In this document: positions 8,367-16,398 of the stretch, piece by piece
Position numbering within the stretch: position 1 is the stretch's first letter
Layout of the letters: the number at the start of each line of letters is the position of its first letter
Assembly (NCBI GenBank): GCA_003163875.1
Contig: PLRK01000084.1
Span: forward strand, 804 to 42,012
DNA length: 41,209 nt
Source of the DNA: Acidimicrobiaceae bacterium
GTDB lineage: Bacteria; Actinomycetota; Acidimicrobiia; Acidimicrobiales; RAAP-2
Direction: 5' to 3'
Notes under the pieces: generated by a model
The model's input: only the letters and a program-made list of their open reading frames with translations
Database searches by the model: none
What the model was told of the DNA's origin: nothing
Program-made: the position numbers and the translations under genes

Positions 8367-9456
8367 ATTCCTCCAAGTACGTTACGATGCCCTCATTCGG
8401 GTGCGTTGGGTCATTCGACGGGAACGTCACGCTGGCGCCGAAGAACTCCTTGTCGAGCACCGGCCAACCGCCACTATTGATGTCCGTCACCGTCTGCAGG
8501 TCAGTCGGCTTCTTGAACGCCGCAAAGCTTGACTTGGTGGCGGCCCATACTGACTTCAGCACCGAGCGATAGCCGAGATTCGCGAGAATTGTTTGTCCAG
8601 CTGACGAGAAGAGATACTGGTAGAACGCCACGGCAGCCGGTTTCTTCAGTCCGGTGTTGGTCAAGGCGACCGGATTCTCGATCAACAGTGTCTGTGGCGG
8701 AACGATGACCGTGATGGCGTCGCCAGCCGCGACTGCCGCCAATGCATCGTCTTCGTAGTCCAACAGTACGTCACCAGTGCCCGCCAGGAACGTTGACAGT
8801 GCGGTAGAACCACTGGGTGGCTCGGCAACGGCGTGCTCCAAGATCGACTTGACGAAGTTCTGGTCCTGATCGGGCGTGTGGCCGAGAGCTTTCCATGCCG
8901 CGTACGCGGCCAACAGGTTCCATTTGGCGCTACCCGACGTTTCAGGATTTGGGGTGACGAGCCGAACGCCCTTCCTCGTCAGGTCGCTCCACTGTTTGAT
9001 ACCCAAGGGATTGCCCTTTCGAACAATGAACACGACGGTCGAGTCGGTGACGATGCCAGGCGTCGTGTACACCGTCGCAGAGGCGGGATTGACTCCCCCA
9101 ACGGTATTTTCCTGATCTTGCCAGTTTGAGGGAATGGCACCGGCGGTGGCATCCGCTTCTTCGTCCGAGTAATACGACAGGTTCACGACGTCGGCGGGAA
9201 GACCATTGGCGACATTGGTCGCCTCGGTGCCCGACGCCCCAAAAGTGTTCGTGAAAGTGACACCAGAACCTGCGGACGTCGCTTGAAACGCGGTCTCGAG
9301 GGCTTTATACGCTGGTCCAGCCACTGAATAGCCCACGACGTTGACGATGGTCGCCTGTGTGCTCGCCGACGCTGGCAACGCCACGGCACCAAGAGTTGTC
9401 GCCCCCGCGAGACCAACTGCTGCCAATCGGACCAATTTTGGCGTCCGTACTCTCAT
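8347..9456 (-). CDS. sbp: Periplasmic/extracellular sulfate-binding protein
   Basis: 369-residue solute-binding protein of the sulfate/thiosulfate family, exported and presenting sulfate to CysTW. It has a Sec signal peptide with a basic start, a hydrophobic core and an ALPASAS cleavage region near residue 30. No lipobox cysteine is seen. Family stretches include NVVGYSVAGPAYKALE, the VVNLSYYSDE strand, NPETSGSAKWNLLAAY, and late QYLFSSAGQ and LGYRS segments. The ATG at 9456 is preferred; an in-frame GTG at 9468 adds four residues, and neither has a strong ribosome site. First gene of the cys operon. Confidence 0.92.
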   Translation of the reverse strand: MRVRTPKLVRLAAVGLAGATTLGAVALPASASTQATIVNVVGYSVAGPAYKALETAFQATSAGSGVTFTNTFGASGTEATNVANGLPADVVNLSYYSDEEADATAGAIPSNWQDQENTVGGVNPASATVYTTPGIVTDSTVVFIVRKGNPLGIKQWSDLTRKGVRLVTPNPETSGSAKWNLLAAYAAWKALGHTPDQDQNFVKSILEHAVAEPPSGSTALSTFLAGTGDVLLDYEDDALAAVAAGDAITVIVPPQTLLIENPVALTNTGLKKPAAVAFYQYLFSSAGQTILANLGYRSVLKSVWAATKSSFAAFKKPTDLQTVTDINSGGWPVLDKEFFGASVTFPSNDPTHPNEGIVTYLEEFAGRAN

Positions 9457-9482
9457 GATGAAGCTCACTTTCTCAACTATTT

Positions 9483-9511
9483 CTAGTTATCTTATGGGAA
9501 TAGTGAACTAG
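9483..9511 (-). promoter_or_regulatory. Inverted repeat in the sbp/cys promoter region
   Basis: CTAGTT and AACTAG flank a 17-nt AT-rich core about 15-45 nt before sbp. A further AACTAT copy lies nearer the gene, and TAAGAT in the core could be the -10 box. The position suits an operator for sulfur-dependent control. The regulator is unknown. Confidence 0.4.
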
Positions 9512-9574
9512 GTTAGCGGGCGTCGTGACATGCGTCAAGTCTTTTGGGACGACAGATTCGTGCGTTCTGACTTT

Positions 9575-10816
9575 TTATGAACCACGAGCAAGCAGTCCAC
9601 GGTCGAGGGCAGCCTCGTAGAGGAAATTGCGTGCCGTGGGGTGCGCAATCGTATCGATCAAGAGATTGGCTTGAGCTCGCTGACTTCTACCAAAAAGTGG
9701 TGCAATGCCGTGTTCACTCACAATGACCGAATGCTGAAACGAACAGACGGGATCGTGGAGGAGCGGCACTACGTTTGAGGTCGAACTTTTGTCGTGCCAT
9801 GAACGTAACGCCAAAACTGATTGGCCGCGGACTGCGTGCAGGGCGCCACTCACGAAGTCGGGTTGGCCGCCGAAGCCGGAATAGATCTTTCCGTCGACGT
9901 AACTCGCATTCGCTTGCGCATAGAGGTCGATTTGAAGCGCAGTGTTGATCGAAAGCATGCCAGGCTGCTCGGCGATTCGGCCAGGATCGTTCACGCTCTC
10001 TGTGCGACGCATGACGAGTCGCGGATTGTCGTGCGCCCATTGGTACAACTCAACGGATCCGAAGAGGAACGTTGAGGTAACGACGCGCGAGCGGTCGAGC
10101 GCACCAGCGTGTTCGAGTGCGAGGACACCATCGCTCACCATCTCGGACCAGACGCCGAGATCTCGCAGATGATGCATCCTAGAAAGGGCGGCGTCGGGGA
10201 GTGCTCCGATTCCCATCTGCAACGTCGATCCATCACTCGCGAGTGTCGCAACATTCTCGCCAATCAATGTTGACGTGGCATCAATAGGTCGCACCACTGG
10301 CGACGGTAGGGCTTCATCAACTTCTATGGCGAGGTCGACATCGTCAATGCTGAGTTCTCCGTCGCCTCGTGTGTAGGGCATCTGGGGATTGACTTGGGCA
10401 ATTACGACGCCACCTCGTCGGCGAACTTGTTCAATTGCTGCAGGCATGATGTTGACCTCAATACCCAAGGACACCTTGTTCCCCTTGGGACTCGAGGTGT
10501 GTATCAAAACGGCGTCAGGGGGCCGGTTGTACGCAAAAAGCCTTGGGACCAGGGAAAGTCGCATCGGTAGGTAGTCGACATTCGAATCGAATCTCGCCCC
10601 CGGACCAACGAATGGCGTCTCAGTGACAAAGCCTTCGCGCACGGGCCAACCATTTTGGGGGTTCAGAATGAAAGCACGGCAACGCGGCAAGGTCGCGAGG
10701 AGAATCGCGACCAGGACGTGAGGAGTAGCAAAATTGCCCGAGACGACGACTCGAGGTTCCTCGCCGGGCAGTGATGCCAAGTGCGTCGCAATCTCGGCCT
10801 CGCTAACACATTTCAT
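9575..10816 (-). CDS. Acetyl-CoA hydrolase/CoA-transferase family protein (Cat1/4-hydroxybutyrate CoA-transferase type)
   Basis: 413-residue enzyme of the family that moves CoA between acyl groups (acetate, succinate, 4-hydroxybutyrate or butyrate) or hydrolyses acetyl-CoA. The LQMGIGALPDA loop, WSEMVSDG with probable catalytic Glu225, MLSINTALQIDL and SGFGGQPDF are all typical. The ATG at 10816 has a perfect AGGAGG upstream. The FAH-family gene is upstream on the same strand with an 84-nt gap, so they may form a catabolic pair. The substrate cannot be read from sequence. Some relatives are wrongly called acetyl-CoA hydrolases. Confidence 0.87.
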   Translation of the reverse strand: MKCVSEAEIATHLASLPGEEPRVVVSGNFATPHVLVAILLATLPRCRAFILNPQNGWPVREGFVTETPFVGPGARFDSNVDYLPMRLSLVPRLFAYNRPPDAVLIHTSSPKGNKVSLGIEVNIMPAAIEQVRRRGGVVIAQVNPQMPYTRGDGELSIDDVDLAIEVDEALPSPVVRPIDATSTLIGENVATLASDGSTLQMGIGALPDAALSRMHHLRDLGVWSEMVSDGVLALEHAGALDRSRVVTSTFLFGSVELYQWAHDNPRLVMRRTESVNDPGRIAEQPGMLSINTALQIDLYAQANASYVDGKIYSGFGGQPDFVSGALHAVRGQSVLALRSWHDKSSTSNVVPLLHDPVCSFQHSVIVSEHGIAPLFGRSQRAQANLLIDTIAHPTARNFLYEAALDRGLLARGS

Positions 10817-10924
10817 GACGTATCCTCCTCGACCGACCACATAGGTAGTGGCTTGTGCCCAAGTTTGGTATCAAATCACGCGAACGGACTAGAGCAGAAC
10901 GTCACCAGTCGGAACTGACAATGG

Positions 10925-11776
10925 TCACGTGGCAGCGTTGCGAATGGTGCCGAGTCCCTCGATCGTTGTTTCGAGAACGTCACCACTCTTTAAGAAGACT
11001 GGCGGCGTGCGTCCCTGACCAACACCATCGGGACTTCCCGTGAAGATGATGTCACCCGGATACACCTCTACGACCGAAGAAAGATACGACACCAACTGAG
11101 CAATGCTGAACACCATGTCGCTCGTACTAGCGTCTTGCATGACCACCTCATTCAACGAGCACGAAATTTTGAGGCGATTAGGATTCGTCACTTCGTCGGC
11201 GCTCGTGAGCCACGGCCCTAGTGGTGAGTAGTGCTCGTAGGATTTGCCCAAAGAGAATTGTGCCGGACTACCAGCCAATTGCAATTCGCGATCGCTAAGG
11301 TCTTGACCGACGCAGTAGCCCGCGACATGACTGAGAGCGTCGTCGGTGCTGATGCGACGACCTTGTTTGCCAATGACGACGACGAGTTCAGCTTCGTAGT
11401 CCGTACGTTCCGAAGCAACTTCAAAGGAAGCGTTGGCACCCGCGAGCGACGAGGTGAATTTTGTAAACACCATGGGCTTAGAAGGAAGTGTGAACCCCAT
11501 TTCTTTGGCGTGCGTTCGGTAATTGAGGCCAATCGCGAAGACCTGTGAAGGGCGCGAAACCACGGGGCCCAGGCCAGGATCGAGTGCGACGTGGACGGGT
11601 GTCGTGAAATCACCGATCTCTGGTTTTTCGGAGCGAAGCCAGCGATCGAGGTCAGTGAGTTGTCCGACGATGACGTCGGTACTCGAGGAGAATTGCCCCT
11701 TCGAGGCTTCGGCCACGTCGATGATTCCCTCGTCGAGGACGAGCGTGGCTCGTCCATGGAGGTTCGCCAAGCGCAT
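10925..11776 (-). CDS. Fumarylacetoacetate hydrolase (FAH) family protein
   Basis: 283-residue member of the FAH superfamily, which contains hydrolases, decarboxylases, isomerases and acylpyruvases acting on beta-dicarbonyl acids with Mg or Mn. Metal ligands are probably Glu128 and Glu130 (DYEAELVVVIG) and Asp159 (GQDLSDRE). The catalytic His89/Glu92 pair sits in NYRTHAKEM, as in FAHD1-type enzymes. The late IIFTGSPDGVGQGR loop is also typical. The ATG at 11776 has GAGGAAA upstream. It is divergent from the FAD-dependent oxidase gene. The substrate is unknown; 2-oxo or 3-oxo acids from aromatic or amine breakdown are candidates. Confidence 0.88.
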   Translation of the reverse strand: MRLANLHGRATLVLDEGIIDVAEASKGQFSSSTDVIVGQLTDLDRWLRSEKPEIGDFTTPVHVALDPGLGPVVSRPSQVFAIGLNYRTHAKEMGFTLPSKPMVFTKFTSSLAGANASFEVASERTDYEAELVVVIGKQGRRISTDDALSHVAGYCVGQDLSDRELQLAGSPAQFSLGKSYEHYSPLGPWLTSADEVTNPNRLKISCSLNEVVMQDASTSDMVFSIAQLVSYLSSVVEVYPGDIIFTGSPDGVGQGRTPPVFLKSGDVLETTIEGLGTIRNAAT

Positions 11777-11932
11777 TCGTTTCCTCTATTTCTGTGTCGA
11801 ACATCACGATCCCCCAACAAATTCTATGACGACGTTGCGGGGTTGTTGTTTCGCTCGGCCTGCGAAGTCTCGCTCGTTCGTGCGCAGCGAACTTCGTGGA
11901 TCTCGAAGCCAAGGATTTGCTGGTTTCGCCGG

Positions 11933-11989
11933 TACAATTTGGTCGAAGACTGGCGTGAAAGCTGGCGTTCGTGCGTGGTGTGCACCACG
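11933..11989 (+). promoter_or_regulatory. Probable promoter and palindromic operator of the FAD oxidase gene
   Basis: The 263-nt gap between two divergent genes holds TACAAT (11933-11938), a good -10 for the rightward gene. About 35 nt downstream lies CGTGGT-GTGC-ACCACG (11974-11989), a 6-bp palindrome whose TGGT/ACCA halves resemble GntR-type operators. No ORF here looks convincing. The operator reading is inference. Confidence 0.4.
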
Positions 11990-12039
11990 AAACGAGAAGT
12001 TCCTGGAGAGGGTGAATCCAACCTGGCGTTGGACACAGC

Positions 12040-13452
12040 ATGGATAAGAAGGACCCCTTTGTTTTACGCCACCTCGCCGAACTGACGCCTGAACTATGGT
12101 GGCTCGACTCAGATCCCCTGGAGCCTGCGTATCATCCGGCGCTCATTGGCGACGTGGGCGCGGATCTGTGCGTCATCGGAGCGGGCTACACCGGACTTTG
12201 GACCGCACTGCTCGCGAAGGAACGCGACCCCGAACGTCACGTCGTGGTCGTCGAGCAGTACGAAACGGGTGCGGGCGCGTCTGGTCGCAACGGAGGGTTT
12301 TGCTCATCGTCGCTAACCCACGGTTTTCGAAATGGCATGCGACGATTTGCGAACGAGATGGCCGACATCGAGCGTCTGGGGCGTGAGAATCTTGACGAGA
12401 TCGAAAAGACGATCGAGCGTTACGCCATTGAGTGTGATTGGGAGCGAACTGGCGAAATTCAGGTTGCGATCGCTCCGTGGCAATTCGATTCGATGCCCGA
12501 GGAAGCGCGCCTTCGCAACGAAATGGGCGACCACGTCGAGGTTCTCGACCGTTCCCAAATTCAAGCTCGCATCCACTCGCCGCTCTACGAAGGAGCACTC
12601 TTCGACGCCGATGGCACGGCGATGGTCGACCCCGCTCGCCTCGTGTGGGGATTGGAAAAGGCTTGTATCTCTCTGGGTGTGACCATCTACGAGAACTCAA
12701 AAGTTGAATGGCTCGAAGACGTCGACGACGCCGTTCGCGTGCACGCACCCTATGGCGCCGTCACCGCGGCTCGCGTGGCGCTCGCCACCAATGTGTTTCC
12801 TTCGCTCGTGCGAAAAGCTCGAAAGTACGTGGTTCCAGTCTTCGACTACGAGATCGTCACTGAGCCATTGAGCGACGAGCAGCTCGAGAGCATTGGATGG
12901 TCCGGACGAGAAGGTGTAGCGGACGCGGGCAATCAGTTCCACTACTACCGACTGACCCAGGATCGTTGCATCTTGTGGGGTGGCTACGACGCCATCTACA
13001 ACTTTCGCGGCAAGGTGCAACGAAACTATGAATTCAACGCCGAAACCTACGCCACGCTCGCGAGCCACTTCCTCAAGACGTTCCCGCAGTTGGCGGGCAT
13101 TAAATTCACCCACGCCTGGGGCGGAGCAATCGATACGTGCACAAGGTTCTCTCCCTTTTGGGGAACGTCACACCACGGAAAAGTCGCCTACGTCCTCGGC
13201 TTCACGGGACTCGGTGTGTCCTCGACTCGCTTTGGGGCGGCGACCATGCTTGATCTGCTCGATGGTCTTGACACCGAGCGCACACGATTGCGCATGGTGC
13301 AGAAGAAACCACTCCCCTTTCCGCCAGAACCTTTGCGATGGATTTTCATTCGCATCACGCAATGGTCAATTAAGCGTGCCGATCAACGTGAAGGAAAACG
13401 CAATCTCTGGCTTCGTCTCCTCGACGTCATAGGTCTGGGATTCGATTCTTGA
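12040..13452 (+). CDS. FAD-dependent oxidoreductase, DAO family (gamma-glutamylputrescine oxidase-like)
   Basis: 470-residue flavoprotein oxidising a C-N bond of an amine or amino acid. The FAD motif GAGYTG lies at residues 47-52, after an N-terminal WWLDSD segment common in this subgroup. EQYETGAGASGRNGGF and late GFTGLGVSSTRFGA are further flavin-contact stretches. The start is ATG 12040; an in-frame stop lies 27 nt upstream, and no clear ribosome site is seen. A strong terminator follows. The divergent FAH and CoA-transferase genes suggest amine or amino-acid breakdown. No polyamine transporter is beside it, so the substrate is open. Confidence 0.85.
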   Translation: MDKKDPFVLRHLAELTPELWWLDSDPLEPAYHPALIGDVGADLCVIGAGYTGLWTALLAKERDPERHVVVVEQYETGAGASGRNGGFCSSSLTHGFRNGMRRFANEMADIERLGRENLDEIEKTIERYAIECDWERTGEIQVAIAPWQFDSMPEEARLRNEMGDHVEVLDRSQIQARIHSPLYEGALFDADGTAMVDPARLVWGLEKACISLGVTIYENSKVEWLEDVDDAVRVHAPYGAVTAARVALATNVFPSLVRKARKYVVPVFDYEIVTEPLSDEQLESIGWSGREGVADAGNQFHYYRLTQDRCILWGGYDAIYNFRGKVQRNYEFNAETYATLASHFLKTFPQLAGIKFTHAWGGAIDTCTRFSPFWGTSHHGKVAYVLGFTGLGVSSTRFGAATMLDLLDGLDTERTRLRMVQKKPLPFPPEPLRWIFIRITQWSIKRADQREGKRNLWLRLLDVIGLGFDS

Positions 13453-13458
13453 AACGAC

Positions 13459-13486
13459 TATGCCCCCGGCTCGCGCCGGGGGCATA
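13459..13486. terminator. Bidirectional terminator between the FAD oxidase gene and acs
   Basis: A perfect 12-bp inverted repeat, TATGCCCCCGGC and its complement, around a TCGC loop. It sits between two convergent genes. The GC-rich stem with AT ends works in both directions, although U-tracts are short. Confidence 0.85.
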
Positions 13487-13496
13487 ACGAACGTCG

Positions 13497-15461
13497 TTAT
13501 TCGCTGTCGTCCGAACCCATCAGGCCCGAGATCATATTGACGACCGTCGGATCCATCAACGTAGTGACGTCGCCCAACTGACGATTTTCCGCGACATCGC
13601 GCAGCAACCGTCGCATGATCTTGCCGGAGCGGGTCTTGGGTAGTTCCGGCGTCAAGATGATCTGACGTGGTCGTGCGATGGGGCTGATGACCTTGGAGAC
13701 GTGTACTCGCAACTCCTCAATGATTGGCGCTTGGTCTTTCATCTGCTCATCTGCGGAAAGCTTGAGCGTGACGAATGCCACGATGGCCTGACCAGTGAGG
13801 TCATCGCTCGCCCCCACGACCGCAGCCTCGGCGACCGATGGGTGTCCCACCAACGCGTGTTCCACCTCGGTTGTAGAAAGGCGGTGACCCGAAATGTTCA
13901 TAACGTCGTCCACGCGTCCCAAGAGCCAAATGTCGCCATCGTCATCACGCTTCGCGCCGTCACCGGCGAAGTACTTGCCAGCAAAACGCGACCAGTACGT
14001 CTCTTTGAAACGCTCCGGATCTCCGTAAATCCCTCGCGTCATTGAGGGCCACGGTTTGGTGATGACGAGATACCCTCCTTCACCATCGCCTACGGAGTTT
14101 CCTTCGTTGTCGACTACGTCGATTGATATACCGGGAAACGCACGCATCGCGGCGCCGGGTTTCGTCGCGGTGATACCGGGCAGAGGCGTCGCCATAATGG
14201 CTCCCGTCTCGGTTTGCCACCACGTGTCGACGATCGGGCACTTCCCCGCTCCGATGTTCTCGCGATACCAGATCCACGCTTCGGGGTTGATTGGCTCGCC
14301 AACAGTTCCAAGCAGGCGAAGACTGGAGAGGTCGTGGCTCTTGGGAAACTCCTCGCCCCACTTCATCAGCGTACGAATCGTCGTCGGCGCGGTATAGAGA
14401 ATCGTCGCCTTGTACTGTTCGATAATCTTCCACCACCGGTCTTTGCCCCCAGAATCCGGAAGTCCCTCGTACATAATCTGAGTGACGCCGTTGATCAATG
14501 GCCCATAGACGATGTAACTGTGACCAGTGATCCAACCAATGTCTGCCGCAGTCCAGCAGACGTCGGTCTCCGCCTTGACATCAAAGATGTAGTAGTGCGT
14601 GGTCGCCACCTGGGTGAGATAACCGGCGGTGGTGTGGAAAATACCCTTGGGCTTTGCGGTCGTGCCAGAGGTGTACATGATGAACATCGTGTGTTCAGCT
14701 GGAAAGTACTCGGGCGTGTGCTCGGTCTTTTGTTTGGCGACGATTTCGTGCCACCAGTGGTCTCGACCTTGCGTCCATTCGACGTCGCCGCCGGTGCGCT
14801 TGACTACCAGCACGGCCTTCACGTTCGGACATGACTTGAGAGCTTCGTCAACTGCTGGCTTGAGCGGCGCTGCCGTTCCACGACGAAAAGCACCATCGGC
14901 GGTGACGACGAATTGACAATCCGAGTCCAGGATGCGACTAGACAATGCGTCCGCGGAGAATCCTCCAAAGACCACCGAGTGCACCGCGCCAAGTCGAACG
15001 ATCGCGAGCATGGCGACGACCGCTTCAGGAATCATGGGCATGTACACCGCTACGCGGTCGCCCTTTTTCACGCCAAGTTCCGTTAATGCGTGTGATGCTT
15101 GCGCGACCAACTTTTGCAGATCGGCGTAAGTGATTGTTCGAGATTCGCCCTCCGCGTCAGCGACCCAATGGAACGCCACTTTGTCGCCCTTGCCGGCGTC
15201 GACGTGACGGTCGACACAATTGACGCTCGCGTTCAGCTCACCGTCGCTAAACCATTTCGCGAATGGAATGTCCCATTCGAGCGTCTTGGTTGGTTCCTTG
15301 TGCCACACCAATCGATCAGCTTGTGTGCGCCACCACGCGACCGAGTCAGCGTCAGCTTCGGCGTAGATCGAAGGTTGCGCGTTCGCCTGCTTGGCAAACG
15401 CGGCACTCGGCGGAAAACTTCTCGTCTCCTCCAGCCAAGCTTCAAGTTTTGCTTCCGTCAT
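13497..15461 (-). CDS. acs: Acetyl-CoA synthetase (AMP-forming)
   Basis: 654-residue ligase making acetyl-CoA from acetate, ATP and CoA via acetyl-AMP. The phosphate loop YTSGTTAKPKG, the DTWWQTETGAI substrate/adenylate motif and the GRVDDVMNISGHR hinge are present. The terminal PKTRSGKIMRR contains Lys614, equivalent to the lysine that acetylation silences in other Acs proteins. Length is standard. The ATG at 15461 follows GGGGGAAATT. The upstream SatP-type permease on the same strand makes an acetate uptake/activation module, though a long hairpin lies between them, so acs may also have its own promoter. Confidence 0.97.
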   Translation of the reverse strand: MTEAKLEAWLEETRSFPPSAAFAKQANAQPSIYAEADADSVAWWRTQADRLVWHKEPTKTLEWDIPFAKWFSDGELNASVNCVDRHVDAGKGDKVAFHWVADAEGESRTITYADLQKLVAQASHALTELGVKKGDRVAVYMPMIPEAVVAMLAIVRLGAVHSVVFGGFSADALSSRILDSDCQFVVTADGAFRRGTAAPLKPAVDEALKSCPNVKAVLVVKRTGGDVEWTQGRDHWWHEIVAKQKTEHTPEYFPAEHTMFIMYTSGTTAKPKGIFHTTAGYLTQVATTHYYIFDVKAETDVCWTAADIGWITGHSYIVYGPLINGVTQIMYEGLPDSGGKDRWWKIIEQYKATILYTAPTTIRTLMKWGEEFPKSHDLSSLRLLGTVGEPINPEAWIWYRENIGAGKCPIVDTWWQTETGAIMATPLPGITATKPGAAMRAFPGISIDVVDNEGNSVGDGEGGYLVITKPWPSMTRGIYGDPERFKETYWSRFAGKYFAGDGAKRDDDGDIWLLGRVDDVMNISGHRLSTTEVEHALVGHPSVAEAAVVGASDDLTGQAIVAFVTLKLSADEQMKDQAPIIEELRVHVSKVISPIARPRQIILTPELPKTRSGKIMRRLLRDVAENRQLGDVTTLMDPTVVNMISGLMGSDDSE

Positions 15462-15580
15462 AATTTCCCCCACTCATACATCGACGCAGCACGCGCCGCG
15501 ACGACGACAACCTTTTGTCACTACATTCTCTGTGATCCTGAAGTCACCCTCCAAGTCGAGAGTACTTTCATTTCGCTCCA

Positions 15581-15628
15581 AAACGCCAACAGCGCCCTTG
15601 CGGTTAGGCAGGGGCGCTGTTGGCGTTT
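15581..15628. terminator. Long perfect hairpin between satP and acs
   Basis: A 17-bp perfect inverted repeat, AAACGCCAACAGCGCCC and its complement. Inside it four more pairs form, one a G-T, giving about 21 bp closed by a GGTTAG loop. On the minus strand the stem is followed by TTTT, as in an intrinsic terminator of the satP transcript. It could alternatively limit read-through into acs or protect mRNA ends. Confidence 0.75.
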
Positions 15629-15660
15629 GGGTCCGAGGTTAAGACACCATTGTGCTTACC

Positions 15661-16224
15661 TTAGCCGCGTGGGCCCACCGGCAACACCACTCGCTTGTGC
15701 GTGTCGTTGATCACGCCGGCCGCCGAGGCGTACCAGGCGAGCGCTGCCGTGACGATACCGAGCCATCCACCGATCTTGGTCATGTCGGTGTGGCCTGAAC
15801 CCCACGCACCGATGGTCAAGAAGATGAAGGTCAGTGACAACGCCACGAAGACGCCGAGCACTGCCGTGCTCGTACGAAGCGCCGCAACGGTCATATACAG
15901 CGTGAAGATGGTCCACGACAGGAGGTAAATCCCTACCGTGTCCGTGCCGACCGGTGCTGGCCCGCCGTGCTCAAGTAGCCAAAGACCAATCCAGAACGCG
16001 CCGTACGAGGTGAACGCCAAGGCACCAAAGGTGTTCTTGCGTACAAATTCCCACATACCGGCGAGAAGCTGGGCAGTGCCGCCATAGATGAGTGCCAAAG
16101 CGAGGGCCGCGGCCACTCCTGCACCCTTCCACAAGTTGGCATTTGCGCTGCTCAGGCAGAAGGTCGTCATAGCAAATCCGGCAAGTCCTAACGGACCGGG
16201 ATCCGCAATACTTTGTTCAGCCAT
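15661..16224 (-). CDS. satP: Acetate/succinate uptake permease, GPR1/FUN34/YaaH (SatP) family
   Basis: 187-residue membrane protein with six hydrophobic segments. The family motif near the N-terminus reads DPGPLGLAGFAMTTF, a variant of NPAPLGL. These proteins import acetate, sometimes succinate, by proton symport or as channels. The ATG at 16224 follows GGGGGGAATTAA, a G-run leader similar to that of acs. With acs downstream on the same strand the role in acetate use is clear. An exact CRP-type palindrome lies about 110 nt upstream. The gene symbol is by family resemblance. Confidence 0.88.
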   Translation of the reverse strand: MAEQSIADPGPLGLAGFAMTTFCLSSANANLWKGAGVAAALALALIYGGTAQLLAGMWEFVRKNTFGALAFTSYGAFWIGLWLLEHGGPAPVGTDTVGIYLLSWTIFTLYMTVAALRTSTAVLGVFVALSLTFIFLTIGAWGSGHTDMTKIGGWLGIVTAALAWYASAAGVINDTHKRVVLPVGPRG

Positions 16225-16327
16225 TTAATTCCCCCCAATAAGGTTCAATACGAATCGCCGGCTTGGCGACCCAGTAATGATTTAACACCTTTGTAATGTG
16301 ATGTGCTGGTATGGCGCGTGGCAGATT

Positions 16328-16343
16328 TGTGAAAATTTTCACA
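16328..16343. promoter_or_regulatory. CRP/GlxR-type operator upstream of the acetate operon
   Basis: TGTGAAAATTTTCACA is a perfect 16-bp palindrome and exactly matches the cAMP-receptor consensus TGTGA-N6-TCACA. A CAGATTTG direct repeat overlaps both ends. It is centred about 111 nt before the satP ATG, downstream of the convergent-free trpA end. A CRP/FNR-family regulator controlling acetate uptake is likely; the regulator gene is not in the window. Confidence 0.75.
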
Positions 16344-16398
16344 GATTTGAAGTTCTACCGAGTGGTAACACCCACGGCGACTGGAAGAACAACCTAAG

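Noticed and set aside
11591-12085. Open frames of up to 174 codons on the plus strand across the FAH start and the gap before the FAD oxidase
   Set aside because: They lie antisense to FAH or out of frame with the oxidase, have no ribosome site, and their composition (many Arg, Ser and Trp) looks like a shadow frame.
15532-15546. A second CRP-like site before acs (GTGA...TCAC)
   Set aside because: The half-sites are 8 nt apart, not 6, and the outer bases do not match, so it does not meet the consensus.
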